Source: a virus. Taken from it: a stretch of 64,000 nucleotides of DNA. Where the stretch lies: positions 39,757 through 103,756 of IMG/VR virus record IMGVR_UViG_3300031999_000005. The stretch is one strand, 5' to 3'. The position numbers and the translations under genes are program-made. The notes under the pieces are model-generated. The model ran no database searches. It had not been told where the DNA came from and worked only from the letters and a program-made list of their open reading frames with translations. Shown here in pieces: positions 15,301-22,756 of the stretch (positions are counted from its first letter, which is position 1; each line of letters begins with the position of its first letter).

Positions 15301-15435
15301 TGTGCGCCTTGTACCAATCGACCACCGAGCCAGACGGTCTTCCACGATCAAAAAATGCCATCGGACATGAGCCTGTACTTGGCGAATGCACCGATGCCTG
15401 AAGGAGATGACAACGAACTGTGGAAGAGGTTATAA
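12310..15435 (+). CDS. terL: terminase large subunit, intein-containing precursor
   Basis: A 1041-aa precursor; removing the intein (residues 213-590) leaves about 663 aa, normal for TerL. The N-extein has the Walker A-like LKARRLGLST near residue 102 and the motif QDPDQTAYLFEMSR. After splicing the sequence reads KALMSTHL-SELSLWPDPKKL, placing the intein at the Walker B/catalytic Glu. The C-terminal nuclease part includes YYVSGDVAEGIIGGNFSDAQ near residue 800. The start at 12310 follows AAGGGG by 6 nt and overlaps TerS. It packages DNA at the portal. Confidence 0.9.
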   Translation: MAISRKDPYLNEILEILDMIYDQAGNDIARAYSSLGTHELKFIEEETTRCADWRYYVENYHIIRTVDGNLQTLYPLWDSQEIFYEPVLLAQRAHLPVRIITLKARRLGLSTECQSLIFHKTIFTHNWDSLIVAQDPDQTAYLFEMSRLAYEKLPWWMRPESRYDVKGTQLVFDRKDPKERLLHPGLRSQIMVASANKMSGISVGKALMSTHLCLTKENYVLRQDGKITPISEIKVGDRVESRCGPVPVSFVSFRESDANVSVTPWCNSAFPIIGTPNHRILCGELVKKQIAGKRGPAIRNIRWVELGKVSLKDCLVIPVKKISDTRELPVARLPESFRRKHGGGSIPLPISPQKTREWGFAIGLYLAEGSIEKAKVIISLDKKENGLASRFSRAIGVAEGKVGKSRKTRTRVHRFYNAALATWLADNFGHHGEKIIPDWAWETGRDFLLGIIEGLMLGDGHFPLKNRECIFCSICPQLSIRLRDAVASLGIGYGSLYLRKAGIRYGRNCKNAWLTHFAMKTNDSLRLLFGIKPSRKVQRHHGKHWYYSLNRSEIYVRLRKIEEVLGDTVYDIEVDSPNHEFLLPGAVTHNSELSLWPDPKKLAEYLFPTMESNQGLYFMESTSRGRHGFWPRFWKKSVRRETNWTPVFIESFRVRKYSIPIDAGENFVLTAEEKAIRDKVLRQRKVEIPLEHFKWRRKTIQDFVAANGDDSMYYQEFPATSPSESFVGTGLCAFDKKKLQRIREETCCDPIWFGEIRLEKKKPRAILYESAKAAHIPPQTVEGGRLYVWEMPEPKEIYYVSGDVAEGIIGGNFSDAQVLRKGKGPAPDVQVAEWHGWISPEEFAEVLAALGMLYNNAEIAPETNAKCGGLMIGHLSRVVEYENIFRWKHYDKVKNQRTNYLGWATNTKSRADIIAKGTRAVREGLVIIRSEELVEEMFDFASTDDSVKIEGQDNWDDRVMSFLIGYFCAHDSDEYTDYGKSSEPEKDRGRDFYNTESCAPCTNRPPSQTVFHDQKMPSDMSLYLANAPMPEGDDNELWKRL
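12946..14079 (+). mobile_element. LAGLIDADG intein inside TerL
   Basis: A 378-aa in-frame insertion. Block A is CLTKENYVLRQDGKI followed by VGDRV, with the first residue Cys. Block B is GTPNHRILCG. Two LAGLIDADG-type motifs (FAIGLYLAEGS and LGIIEGLMLGDGHF) form a homing nuclease core. The C-terminal blocks are DTVYDIEVDSPNHEFLLPG and VTHN, with Ser as the +1 extein residue. All residues needed for canonical splicing (C1, block B T..H, HN/S) appear to be present. Confidence 0.9.
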
Positions 15436-15436
15436 T
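15407..15436 (+). promoter_or_regulatory. putative promoter with consensus -10
   Basis: ATGACA (15407-15412), an 18-nt spacer and a perfect TATAAT (15431-15436) overlap the last codons of terL. This would give the gene at 15490 and the capsid operon their own late promoter. TATAAT could also be chance, since it contains the TAA stop. Confidence 0.45.
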
Positions 15437-15489
15437 CTAACCGCTGGCGCCCCGGCAGGCAGCGTCCAGCGAAGGAGGAAGTTTCAATA

Positions 15490-16131
15490 ATGCTAAAACA
15501 CAATATCGCCTGCCCTGATTGTTTGCTCACCGGCGTGGAAACCCCTCTTTGCTCAGACCCTGGGAGAGTCATTGGTTATTTCTGCGGTTCTGGGCACGAG
15601 TTTAAGGACACCGAAGCCCTGATGAGAAGGAACGCGCCGAAACTCTCTCGACCGCCCGTTCCGCTTGCCCCGATTCCTCAAGCTGGCTTGGTGGAGATCC
15701 GCATTGCGCTTCCTGGCGTTGTGGACAGCGCCCTGACCCAGCGGTTTGGCCCGAAGAAAAATCCGACCATCGTGGCTGTATTGCAGGCGCTCTGCGACCC
15801 GCAGACTCTACTGATCTCGGCTGAAGACCGGGCACAGATCGTGGAGAAACTGGGCGAGGAATTCAAGACGGCTGGCGAACTGGCGGGGATGATCTTCTCC
15901 TTCAGGGATACGGCCCGCAATCTTGAAAAAGACAAGGAGGACCTGGAAAAACAGGTGGAGAACCTGCGGCAAGGGAAAATGGCGGAGAGCGGCGGCGGTG
16001 GGGGTGTGTTCGTGGTGCTGGAAACCAGTGTCCTGGAACGGTTGCAGCAGATTGCTGAATTCCGCGAGATGGACCTGGGCAGGATGCTGGCTGAGACGGT
16101 TACTGGGGGTCTTGAATCGGGCTGGTTTTAG
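15490..16131 (+). CDS. hypothetical late protein with zinc motif and coiled coil
   Basis: A 213-aa protein between terL and portal. The N-terminus has CPDCLLTGVETPLC and CGSGHEF, a zinc-binding pattern. Residues about 130-170 form a coiled coil (RDTARNLEKDKEDLEKQVEN), then a Gly run (SGGGGGVF) and a helical end. AAGGAGG precedes ATG 15490. The function is unknown; an assembly or packaging accessory role is inferred only from position. Confidence 0.6.
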   Translation: MLKHNIACPDCLLTGVETPLCSDPGRVIGYFCGSGHEFKDTEALMRRNAPKLSRPPVPLAPIPQAGLVEIRIALPGVVDSALTQRFGPKKNPTIVAVLQALCDPQTLLISAEDRAQIVEKLGEEFKTAGELAGMIFSFRDTARNLEKDKEDLEKQVENLRQGKMAESGGGGGVFVVLETSVLERLQQIAEFREMDLGRMLAETVTGGLESGWF

Positions 16132-16149
16132 TCGCGGGGGCGAACACGC

Positions 16150-16185
16150 TTGACAAGCGCTGAGTTTACGTCCAAATTTGGACGT
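16150..16185. repeat. dispersed palindrome, copy 3, next to a TTGACA box
   Basis: ACGTCCAAATTTGGACGT (16168-16185) is a perfect 18-bp palindrome in the gap before the portal gene. TTGACA at 16150-16155 is placed so that a -10 hexamer would fall inside the palindrome (CAAATT at 17-nt spacing). This fits an operator over a promoter but is not proven. Confidence 0.75.
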
Positions 16186-16197
16186 GAGGTTTAGTCC

Positions 16198-18045
16198 ATG
16201 GCTGCTGCCGCTTCCGCTTATCCTGAACTGAAGCCGAAATACGAATTGCATCCGAGTACCGGCCAACCCTACTGGCCCTCTGGCGAAGAGGGAACCGAAT
16301 ACCTCCGCAGCATCCGCGCCTATACAGAAGCGGCTTTTGAGGAAGCCAGCTACGACAACCGGCAATCCGAGGAAGTCCGCGAGGTCCAGAAGTACATCAA
16401 CTACATCGTCGGGGACCAATGGCCGGTGGGCCGGCCAACGTACAAATCCAAGCCAGTGAACAACCGTATCTGGCCGATCTTTTGGGAACTGGTGTCGCTG
16501 CTGACGGACATCCGACCGATGTTCGAGGTGCTGACGTACAACAAGGAATTCCAGCGACATGCGGACATTCTGAACGCGGCCACAAAAAGCTGGTGGTTGG
16601 AGAACGACGCCGACCTGAAGTTGGCCTTCATCATTATCTATGCGTTACTGGGCACCGGCTACGGGAAGTTGACGTGGGACAGGTTTGCCAGGAATGGTCA
16701 GGGGGATTTCGATTTGATCCCCTGCGGCCCAAGCGACGTGTTGCCGCTCAAAGCCCGGTTTCACATTCAGGATGCGCAGGCGGTGATCTACCGGTCGGTG
16801 GTGGCGGTTAATTGGGTGAAGAACAAATTCCCGCTTACCAGCGCAGGGATTGAGGCGGATGCCAAATACTCACGATTCCAGGTCACGGGAGATAAGGGGA
16901 ACTTCCCTGGATCGAAGATGATGTTTGACATGCTGTCGCCGCAGATGCAGTACCGGTATACCGGTGGCACGGCCAACATGAAGCCATCCTCTTTCCCGAT
17001 GTGTCTGTACCGGGAGTATTGGCTCCGTGATTTTACAGAAAACGCCTCCAACGCTATCGTGAAAATGGGCCGCGGCGGGTGGTCATATTTTGTGAAACCT
17101 GGAGAACGGCTTTATCCGCGGGGCCGACTGATTATCATGGCTGGAGAGGGTGCGAAGGCAATGCCCATGGATGATTGCCCAAATCCCTACGCTCACGGGA
17201 TGTACCCATTCGGTTGCCTGCGGATGAACCCGGTGCCCTGGACGTTTTCGGGCTTGAGTGACCTTCGACCTTTGATGTCCCTGCAAGACATTGTGAACAA
17301 CATCTTGGCCGGCATTCTGGACATGGTAAAGAAGGCGCTGAATCCGGTTATGCTGGCGCCACGGAACGCAATCGCGGAAGGATTGTGGAATTCGCTGGAC
17401 AATTCAATGCCAGGGCTACGGATTGCCTACAATCCAAACGCAGCGGCTGCTCCGTTTTACCAGCCGACACCCAACATCCCCGGCTACGTGATGATGACCT
17501 ATGATCGTGCGGCGGCCGAGATGGACCGCACATCAAGCGGAGCAACGGCGGCTTCAGCGGCGCGAAAAAAACAGGTGCCCGGTGCTGAGACTCTTGCGGA
17601 ACTTCAGAACGCACAGCAGACCCCGGTGCGGCTCAAGGGCCGGTGGACAGAAGTTTTCCTGCGGGATCTTGGGAAAATGGACATCTACAACATTTTCCAG
17701 TTTTACGACAAAAAGCGCCGGTTCTTCATGCTGGGGGATAAGGGAATCACGGTGGAGGATTCAGACCAATCGCCGAACAGCATGGTACCGCACGGGTCAA
17801 CAGTTGAAGACCATGCCAAGAACTTCGCGTTCTTCATTCGGCCAGGCACGCTACTGAATCTGGACAAGGCGCAACGAGCAATGACGGTGCTTGCGCTGCG
17901 GCGCCAGGGCGACATCGACCGGAGCACGATGTACGACGAACTGGAAATGGGCGTGGACGTGGGGATGATCGAAAAGAATCTGGAAGCGGAAATGGCCAAG
18001 AAATTGGCGCTGGTCGCAAAAGCCCAGCGACCGGGGGGCGGATGA
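16198..18045 (+). CDS. portal protein
   Basis: A 615-aa protein in the expected position after TerL and before scaffold and capsid. It has the composition of P22-like portals: KYINYIVGDQWPVGRPTYKS, then NNRIWPIFWELVSLLTDIRP near the N-terminus. A central part reads NPVPWTFSGLSDLRPLMSLQ, then NNILAGILDMVKKALNP, and TDI/ELQNAQQTP-type helices lie in the stem region. It forms the dodecameric DNA entry ring. The C-terminal end is short and helical. Confidence 0.85.
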   Translation: MAAAASAYPELKPKYELHPSTGQPYWPSGEEGTEYLRSIRAYTEAAFEEASYDNRQSEEVREVQKYINYIVGDQWPVGRPTYKSKPVNNRIWPIFWELVSLLTDIRPMFEVLTYNKEFQRHADILNAATKSWWLENDADLKLAFIIIYALLGTGYGKLTWDRFARNGQGDFDLIPCGPSDVLPLKARFHIQDAQAVIYRSVVAVNWVKNKFPLTSAGIEADAKYSRFQVTGDKGNFPGSKMMFDMLSPQMQYRYTGGTANMKPSSFPMCLYREYWLRDFTENASNAIVKMGRGGWSYFVKPGERLYPRGRLIIMAGEGAKAMPMDDCPNPYAHGMYPFGCLRMNPVPWTFSGLSDLRPLMSLQDIVNNILAGILDMVKKALNPVMLAPRNAIAEGLWNSLDNSMPGLRIAYNPNAAAAPFYQPTPNIPGYVMMTYDRAAAEMDRTSSGATAASAARKKQVPGAETLAELQNAQQTPVRLKGRWTEVFLRDLGKMDIYNIFQFYDKKRRFFMLGDKGITVEDSDQSPNSMVPHGSTVEDHAKNFAFFIRPGTLLNLDKAQRAMTVLALRRQGDIDRSTMYDELEMGVDVGMIEKNLEAEMAKKLALVAKAQRPGGG

Positions 18046-18242
18046 GCGCAGCACAACCAATTTTTCAGTCCGCACCGTATAGAATCGTTAGCCCGGATGG
18101 CCGTTGGATTCCAGTAACGAAAGAAGTGTTCCATGCCTACGCCCGATTTATTGAGGGAAAGTCATGCGGGGTGGTTGAGGTTGCCTTCAAGGCAGGCGGA
18201 ATAGCGGGTGTGATCGCCACCGAGAAGACCACATACAAATGA
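18042..18242 (+). CDS. hypothetical small protein
   Basis: A 66-aa protein (SAPYRIVSPDGRWIPVTKEV, then GVVEVAFKAGGIAGVIATEK), mainly beta. It overlaps the portal stop (ATGA) and the next start. No family is recognised. Confidence 0.5.
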   Translation: MSAAQPIFQSAPYRIVSPDGRWIPVTKEVFHAYARFIEGKSCGVVEVAFKAGGIAGVIATEKTTYK

Positions 18243-18436
18243 TCCAGGCTGGCGACAGATGCGACCGGAACCGATGCCGGGGCAAGGTTTGTGCGGTGAA
18301 GGACCTGAACCGCAAGCAGATAATCCTCAGATGCAACCAGTGCGGCGCGGTGCATGGTGTGGAGAAATTGGAAGATCCCAAAGACCTGATCGTCCAGAGC
18401 CGACCCGCAATAACCCCTGAAGCGTGGGGGGAGTAA
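18239..18436 (+). CDS. small zinc-ribbon protein
   Basis: A 65-aa protein with CDRNRCRGKVCAV and CNQCGAVHGVEK, a zinc-ribbon pattern. The start is coupled to the previous gene. It is the last member of this short block before a hairpin-rich gap. Confidence 0.55.
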   Translation: MIQAGDRCDRNRCRGKVCAVKDLNRKQIILRCNQCGAVHGVEKLEDPKDLIVQSRPAITPEAWGE

Positions 18437-18535
18437 AAAGAATCGCTTGACAACGCATACCGCCCTGTTGTTTCCTTAGAGCGGATCAAAGGCCACGGGT
18501 TCCCATTCCAGGTGGGACGAACAAATGGGCAACTT

Positions 18536-18565
18536 GGCTCCGAGGGGGTAAAACCCTTCGGGGCC
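18536..18565 (+). other. intergenic hairpin
   Basis: GGCTCCGAGGG (18536-18546) pairs with CCCTTCGGGGCC (ending 18565) around a GGTAAAA-type loop. It lies in the 152-nt gap before the gene at 18589. No T-run follows, so it is not a classical terminator. Similar GC-rich hairpins occur before other capsid-region genes. Confidence 0.55.
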
Positions 18566-18588
18566 AATTTGCATTTTAGGGGCCGACA

Positions 18589-18774
18589 ATGCCGCTACTG
18601 AAGGGCAAGTCAGACGCGACGGTCAGCAAGAACATCAGGGAGATGATGCACGCTGGGCATCCGCAACCCCAAGCTATCGCTGCTTCGATGCGCATGGCTG
18701 GAAGACCGAAACCGAAGTGGGGAACCACTGGTCGCAGTTCGAAACGACAATCAAACCGGCCAAGCAGCCGGTAA
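18589..18774 (+). CDS. conserved-type small phage protein
   Basis: A 61-aa basic protein: MPLLKGKSDATVSKNIREMM, then HAGHPQPQAIAASM. This KGKS...VSxNIxxMxxxGxPxxQAxAxA pattern is a frequent small phage/proteobacterial protein of unknown function, often near portal and capsid genes. Confidence 0.6.
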   Translation: MPLLKGKSDATVSKNIREMMHAGHPQPQAIAASMRMAGRPKPKWGTTGRSSKRQSNRPSSR

Positions 18775-18787
18775 AGGAGATACGACG

Positions 18788-18934
18788 ATGGCAGGCTATG
18801 AGAATCACGAAACCCCAACGAACGCCCCGAAAGTAAGCAAGGGCGAATTCGTCGGCATCGGCACGTTTATTCCGCTGTCGGAGAAGCCGTTCAGCCCGAA
18901 CCAAAAGACCGGCGAACCGAAACCGCAGAAGTAG
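18788..18934 (+). CDS. hypothetical small protein
   Basis: A 48-aa protein (MAGYENHETPTNAPKVSKGE, then FVGIGTFIPLSEKPF). It is supported by AAGGAG 8 nt before ATG 18788 and tight fit between neighbours. The function is unknown. Confidence 0.45.
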   Translation: MAGYENHETPTNAPKVSKGEFVGIGTFIPLSEKPFSPNQKTGEPKPQK

Positions 18935-18946
18935 AGGAATCTGACC

Positions 18947-19330
18947 ATGCCGCCGCAACCACTTGATGCTCCTCCAATGCTCCCGTCCGAAGTCTCGTCA
19001 CAGTTGGGGGCCGCCCCTTTTGCCGGGGTGACCGCGAATCTTTCCGACAGGTTAGGTGCGCCCCCACCTGCCGGCGGGGTCAACCCCACGGGATCAATTG
19101 ACGCGATGGCGGATGCGGTCAAGACGATCGTGCAACGGATGGCGTCCATGGCCCCGGTATTTGCCCCGTTCGGGACCCGGATATCTACGGTTCTCGATTT
19201 GGGGATGTCTGAAGTCAAATCGCAAGGAGCGCCAGGAATGGGTCCTCAGCCTGCTGCTGGTCCACCGCCGGGAGTCGGTGGGGCAGCGATGCGGGAAGGA
19301 CCGCCCCCAGGGGCAAACGTTCCAGCGTAG
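18947..19330 (+). CDS. hypothetical Pro/Gly/Ala-rich protein
   Basis: A 127-aa protein. A helical middle (GSIDAMADAVKTIVQRMASM) lies between low-complexity Pro/Gly-rich ends (GPQPAAGPPPGVGG). It is placed between portal and scaffold. It may be an assembly accessory; no family is recognised. Confidence 0.5.
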   Translation: MPPQPLDAPPMLPSEVSSQLGAAPFAGVTANLSDRLGAPPPAGGVNPTGSIDAMADAVKTIVQRMASMAPVFAPFGTRISTVLDLGMSEVKSQGAPGMGPQPAAGPPPGVGGAAMREGPPPGANVPA

Positions 19331-19351
19331 CCGCAGGCGAAGGAGACTTGT

Positions 19352-20299
19352 GTGGCATTACCGGAAGCAATTGAAGAGATGCTGAAGACCCTTCCCGCAG
19401 AGGATCAGGAGGCTCTGCGCCCACGCTTCGAGAAGCACCAACCACTCCGCGATGGCTACCTGCGCCAGAACGAATTTGACCGCAAGTTCAACGAGTGGAA
19501 AGAGCAGAAGGAGAAAGAGCAGGCCGCGATTGAAGCCCGCAAGGCGGAGATCGAAAAGGCAATCGCAGAACCCAGGGATTGGCTGAAACGCAATAAGAGC
19601 AAACACGACCAACTCCTTACTGAACACAAGGCCCTGGAAACAGCGAACCAGGAACTGACGGCGCAACTCGAAGCGGCAGAAGCAGCACGAAATAACGGGA
19701 GGGAAACGGACATGGACGAAGCAGCAGTGAAAGCAGCGGCGCAAGCCGTAGTGGACGAGCGCGTGAAGGCGCTCAAGGCAGAGCAGGCTGGCTACATCAC
19801 GCAGAAGCAGATGGACGATATCGTGAAAAGCACCACGGACCAGTTCTTCGCGGTGACTCTTCCGAACTCAATGAATTTCGCCTCAGCCGTGTTGGATTGC
19901 CAGTTGGAGCATCGGCAGGAATTTGGTGAACGCTTGGACCGCAGCAAATTTGCGGAGTGGATGCAGAAAAAGTTGGAGGAGACGAAGAACCCCATGTATG
20001 GGGACCCCTACGTAGCCTACAACGAATACATGGCACCACGGCGCGCTGAAGCCACCGAGAAAAAGCGCCAGAAGGACCTGGACGACGCCCGCACTGAGGG
20101 TGCCGAAAAGGCCCGCAAAGAATTCGCCGCAACCGCAGGCGTACCGGGGAGTGGCGTTCCGCCAGCCCCATCAGAACTTGGTCCAATGCAGAGGCACGTT
20201 CTCGGCAAAGACGTACAATTGCCGGCGGGCGTGGAGATCGGCGATGGCCGCGCAGCGATGGCGGCTGCCGAATCGCTCCGTGCTGAGGGCAAGTTCTGA
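19352..20299 (+). CDS. scaffolding-like protein
   Basis: A 315-aa, highly charged helical protein immediately before the capsid gene. A long coiled coil covers about residues 35-115 (EWKEQKEKEQAAIEARKAEI, later NQELTAQLEAAEAARNNG). A C-terminal tail (VLGKDVQLPAGVEIGDGRAA) may bind capsid protein. Composition and position are those of a scaffold; there is no protease domain. The start is GTG 19352 with AAGGAG upstream. Confidence 0.65.
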   Translation: MALPEAIEEMLKTLPAEDQEALRPRFEKHQPLRDGYLRQNEFDRKFNEWKEQKEKEQAAIEARKAEIEKAIAEPRDWLKRNKSKHDQLLTEHKALETANQELTAQLEAAEAARNNGRETDMDEAAVKAAAQAVVDERVKALKAEQAGYITQKQMDDIVKSTTDQFFAVTLPNSMNFASAVLDCQLEHRQEFGERLDRSKFAEWMQKKLEETKNPMYGDPYVAYNEYMAPRRAEATEKKRQKDLDDARTEGAEKARKEFAATAGVPGSGVPPAPSELGPMQRHVLGKDVQLPAGVEIGDGRAAMAAAESLRAEGKF

Positions 20300-20304
20300 A
20301 GTCG

Positions 20305-20553
20305 TGCCCCGCATGGGGTGCGTGGAAGAAACCGGGTGGGGAACCCGCCTTCAGGAGTTAACGTAGAGGTTGTAAACTCATGCGTTTCCTGAGAAGCCCT
20401 TTTGGACAGTTCACCACTGCCCATCGGAAGGCCATTCAGCCCCAGCCGATTGGGGAGCAGCGATTAAGAGGCCCGCAGAGCCGGAAGTCGGAGTGAACGC
20501 AGCCGGCGGCGGATGATTCTAACCCTCAAAATCCCTGCCCCTTTGTCGGGGCA
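20305..20553 (+). promoter_or_regulatory. hairpin-rich leader of the capsid gene
   Basis: The 262-nt gap before the capsid gene contains no plausible gene. Hairpins seen are CGGGT/ACCCG at 20333-20347; TTCAGGA (20350-20356) with TCCTGAG (20387-20393), enclosing GAGTT/AACTC; CCCCA/TGGGG at 20440-20455; and TGCCCC-TTTGTC-GGGGCA at 20536-20553, immediately before AAAAGGAGG. The last one could expose or shield the ribosome binding site, or mark an RNA processing point. Confidence 0.45.
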
Positions 20554-20561
20554 AAAGGAGG

Positions 20562-21465
20562 ATGGCCTTCCCGGTGGGAGGGCCAACATACCAAATGGCA
20601 CTCACTTGGGGTGATTTAACTTCAAAAACCAATAGCCATATCGTGCCACGCTTGATTGACACGATCTACCGCACGTCCGCTCTGCTGACGCGCATCAGGA
20701 CGCGCAACACCGAGCGGTTCGAAGGCGGGGATTCTCTCAAGGTTCCCATCATGCACGCCGAACTGAAGGGCGGTCCCTTCACTCGCGGCGGCACCTTCGA
20801 TTGCTCGTATGTCGAGTCCGATACGGCCCTCAATTTCTTGATGAAGCCGTATTACGTCAACGTTTCCATCTACGGCCTGGACTGTGCGCTGAACCGCGGT
20901 CCCGAAGCCGCAATGACGATCATTGACTCGAAGATGGCGAACGCCGGCGGGAAGATGGCGAAGTTGCTGGCAACCGATATGTACCTGGACGGCCAGGGCA
21001 CCGCTTCTTCGGCCATCGCATTGGATGGATTTTCCGGAGCCCTAGACGATGGAAGTAATTTTCCAGTTTACGGCCAAATCACCCGGACGGATCTTTCCGC
21101 CACGGCGAACACCGGCATCAACGCCTACTACAAGGTGGTGGCCACGCTGTCCCTGAAGGAAGTGCAGACGGCCTTCGGAAGCACGTGGTTCGGCGGAGAA
21201 CACGCGGATCTGCTCACCACCACCCAGGCCGTGTGGGACATCTGGTGGAACAAACTGCAACCGCAACAGCGGTTCAACGAAGAGTCCAGCGATGTGGGCA
21301 AAATCGGCTTTCAATCGTTCAGGTACAATTCCGCTCAGGTAGTGGTTGACCAGCATTGCCCAGCGGGCAAACTCTGGTTCCTGAACATGAAGTACGTGAA
21401 CCTGTACCTGAGCACGATGCCGCAATTCCAGTTCGGGTTCACAGGATCAACTTTCGGTCCCCTTT
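20562..21465 (+). CDS. major capsid protein, 5' exon
   Basis: The first 301 codons of the major capsid protein, following the scaffold. Typical wording includes LTSKTNSHIVPRLIDTIYRT, IYGLDCALNRGPEA, ADLLTTTQAVWDIWW and VVDQHCPAGKLWFLNMKY, then QFQFGFTG. Unspliced, the frame runs only to a stop at 21498-21500 and lacks the usual C-terminus, which is found at 22617-22726. Spliced length would be 337 aa. AGGAGG touches the ATG at 20562, an unusually tight spacing; ATG 20595 is an alternative. Confidence 0.85.
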
Positions 21466-22616
21466 CAAGCACCGTCAGCGAAGGAATGACGGTAAACTAG
21501 GAAGGAAAATTCTGCTATATGCTGGGACAACAGGTCATGCCGAGCTACTTACAAGGTAAAAAGGCGACGGATAATCCTGTCAATCAGCAAGGAAGAATCG
21601 TTCAAATTGCTCGTCTCGCAGGAATCTTTGATTGCGAGGGATGCTTCTACCTGAACCGCTATGGTCGGTCTCATGATTGCTATTCCGTGGTTGCGAGAGT
21701 CAGCAACTCGAATATGCGGATCATCGAGGAAGTTTGCTCTACACTGTCGGTTCTGGGTTTCAAGTACAACAGAACTGATGGTCTGCCGACAGGAATGGGC
21801 GGTCGGGTGTCGGAAATTAGGCTGCATGGGACAAAGAGGGCGAAGCCGCTTATCGAACTCATCGCCCCGTATCTGTCAGCCAAATCCCGCGTTACTGACC
21901 TTCTGAAGATGTTTTGGGAACGCAGAGATTCAGTAGCGTATGGGGCATCCTACACAGAAGAAGATTTCAGAATTCACCGGGCTGTCCGGGCAGTCAATTC
22001 CAACGGCACAGCAAAGGACATACCCGTTGGAGATCATCTGGAATTGGTTGGACCGTCGAGAGTAGCACGGCTTGGAGAGGTGGAAGCGAAAGCCAAACTT
22101 GCAGCCATCGTGGAATGCGATGGTTCTCTCGGCCTGACTAATCTGAGGAATGGGGAGAACTACATGCCAGCGATTTACATGGTGAACACGAACGAATCTT
22201 TGCTTGCAGAGATTCGTCAATCACTGGCTATGCTTGGAATTCCCTACTACTTCCAGATGAGACCGCCACGAGGCATTTCGATCAAGGCCATCGGTGAATT
22301 CCACATTCAGGGAATGAAGCGTGCCAAGCGGTTCCTGGATGCCATAGGTGATTATTTCGTAGCCTACGCGGAACGGGCAAAATTGATTCGGCAATTCATC
22401 AATCGTCGGCTTTCTCTCCCGGCCAACTATCCGTATTCGGAAGTTGAGCGGGAGATCAAGAGGGCCTTGGACGAAGAGAAACCGAAGAGCGATTCCCTTC
22501 AACGACTGCACGCAGAACCGGGCAAGTCCCGGATGATACAGTCTGTTCTGCATGGAGACATGCAGACGGCGGCAGAAATGACCGCCGCGCTCGCGTAAGC
22601 GAGAGGTAACAGCAAG
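21466..22616 (+). mobile_element. group I intron in the major capsid gene
   Basis: The intron separates two capsid exons. P1: exon CCTTT(C) at 21461-21466 pairs with GGAAGG at 21500-21505, with the expected U-G at the splice site. R/S core: TTCAACGACTGCACG (22498-22512) and ATGATACAGTCTG, whose GACTG (22504-22508) and CAGTC (22539-22543) form P7. P8 is CCGGG/CCCGG (22518-22532). CTCGC-GTAA-GCGAG (22590-22603) is a GNRA-capped hairpin near the 3' end. Boundaries were placed to end in G and keep the reading frame and may shift by a few bases. Confidence 0.75.
21519..22598 (+). CDS. LAGLIDADG homing endonuclease (intron-encoded)
   Basis: A 359-aa protein with two LAGLIDADG motifs, IARLAGIFDCEGCFYLNR near residue 30 and KAKLAAIVECDGSLGLTN near residue 195, so it would act as a monomer. 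It fills nearly the whole intron, and its last ~35 codons also encode the P7/P8 core. AGGAAGG lies upstream of ATG 21519. It would cut an intron-less capsid gene to spread the intron; a maturase role is possible in this family. Confidence 0.85.
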   Translation: MLGQQVMPSYLQGKKATDNPVNQQGRIVQIARLAGIFDCEGCFYLNRYGRSHDCYSVVARVSNSNMRIIEEVCSTLSVLGFKYNRTDGLPTGMGGRVSEIRLHGTKRAKPLIELIAPYLSAKSRVTDLLKMFWERRDSVAYGASYTEEDFRIHRAVRAVNSNGTAKDIPVGDHLELVGPSRVARLGEVEAKAKLAAIVECDGSLGLTNLRNGENYMPAIYMVNTNESLLAEIRQSLAMLGIPYYFQMRPPRGISIKAIGEFHIQGMKRAKRFLDAIGDYFVAYAERAKLIRQFINRRLSLPANYPYSEVEREIKRALDEEKPKSDSLQRLHAEPGKSRMIQSVLHGDMQTAAEMTAALA

Positions 22617-22726
22617 GGAAGGAAAATCAATTCTCGATTGATGTGGCCGGGCAGTACCTGTTCCTTGGCAACATCGTCGTAACCGCGCCTCGGCTGATGG
22701 CGCAGATAAGTGGAATAACTGGTTGA
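22617..22726 (+). CDS. major capsid protein, 3' exon
   Basis: The frame reads KENQFSIDVAGQYLFLGN, then IVVTAPRLMAQISGITG-stop, the C-terminal consensus of this capsid family (DVAGQ..F.GNL.V.APRL). It has no start of its own. Joined to the 5' exon at 21465 it gives a continuous 338-codon frame. Confidence 0.75.
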
Positions 22727-22756
22727 CATGTATCTGATTCTAAGGGAGTTAGCCAA

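Noticed and set aside
18447-18476. TTGACA box in the gap before 18589
   Set aside because: No acceptable -10 hexamer at 16-19 nt, so it is not listed as a promoter.
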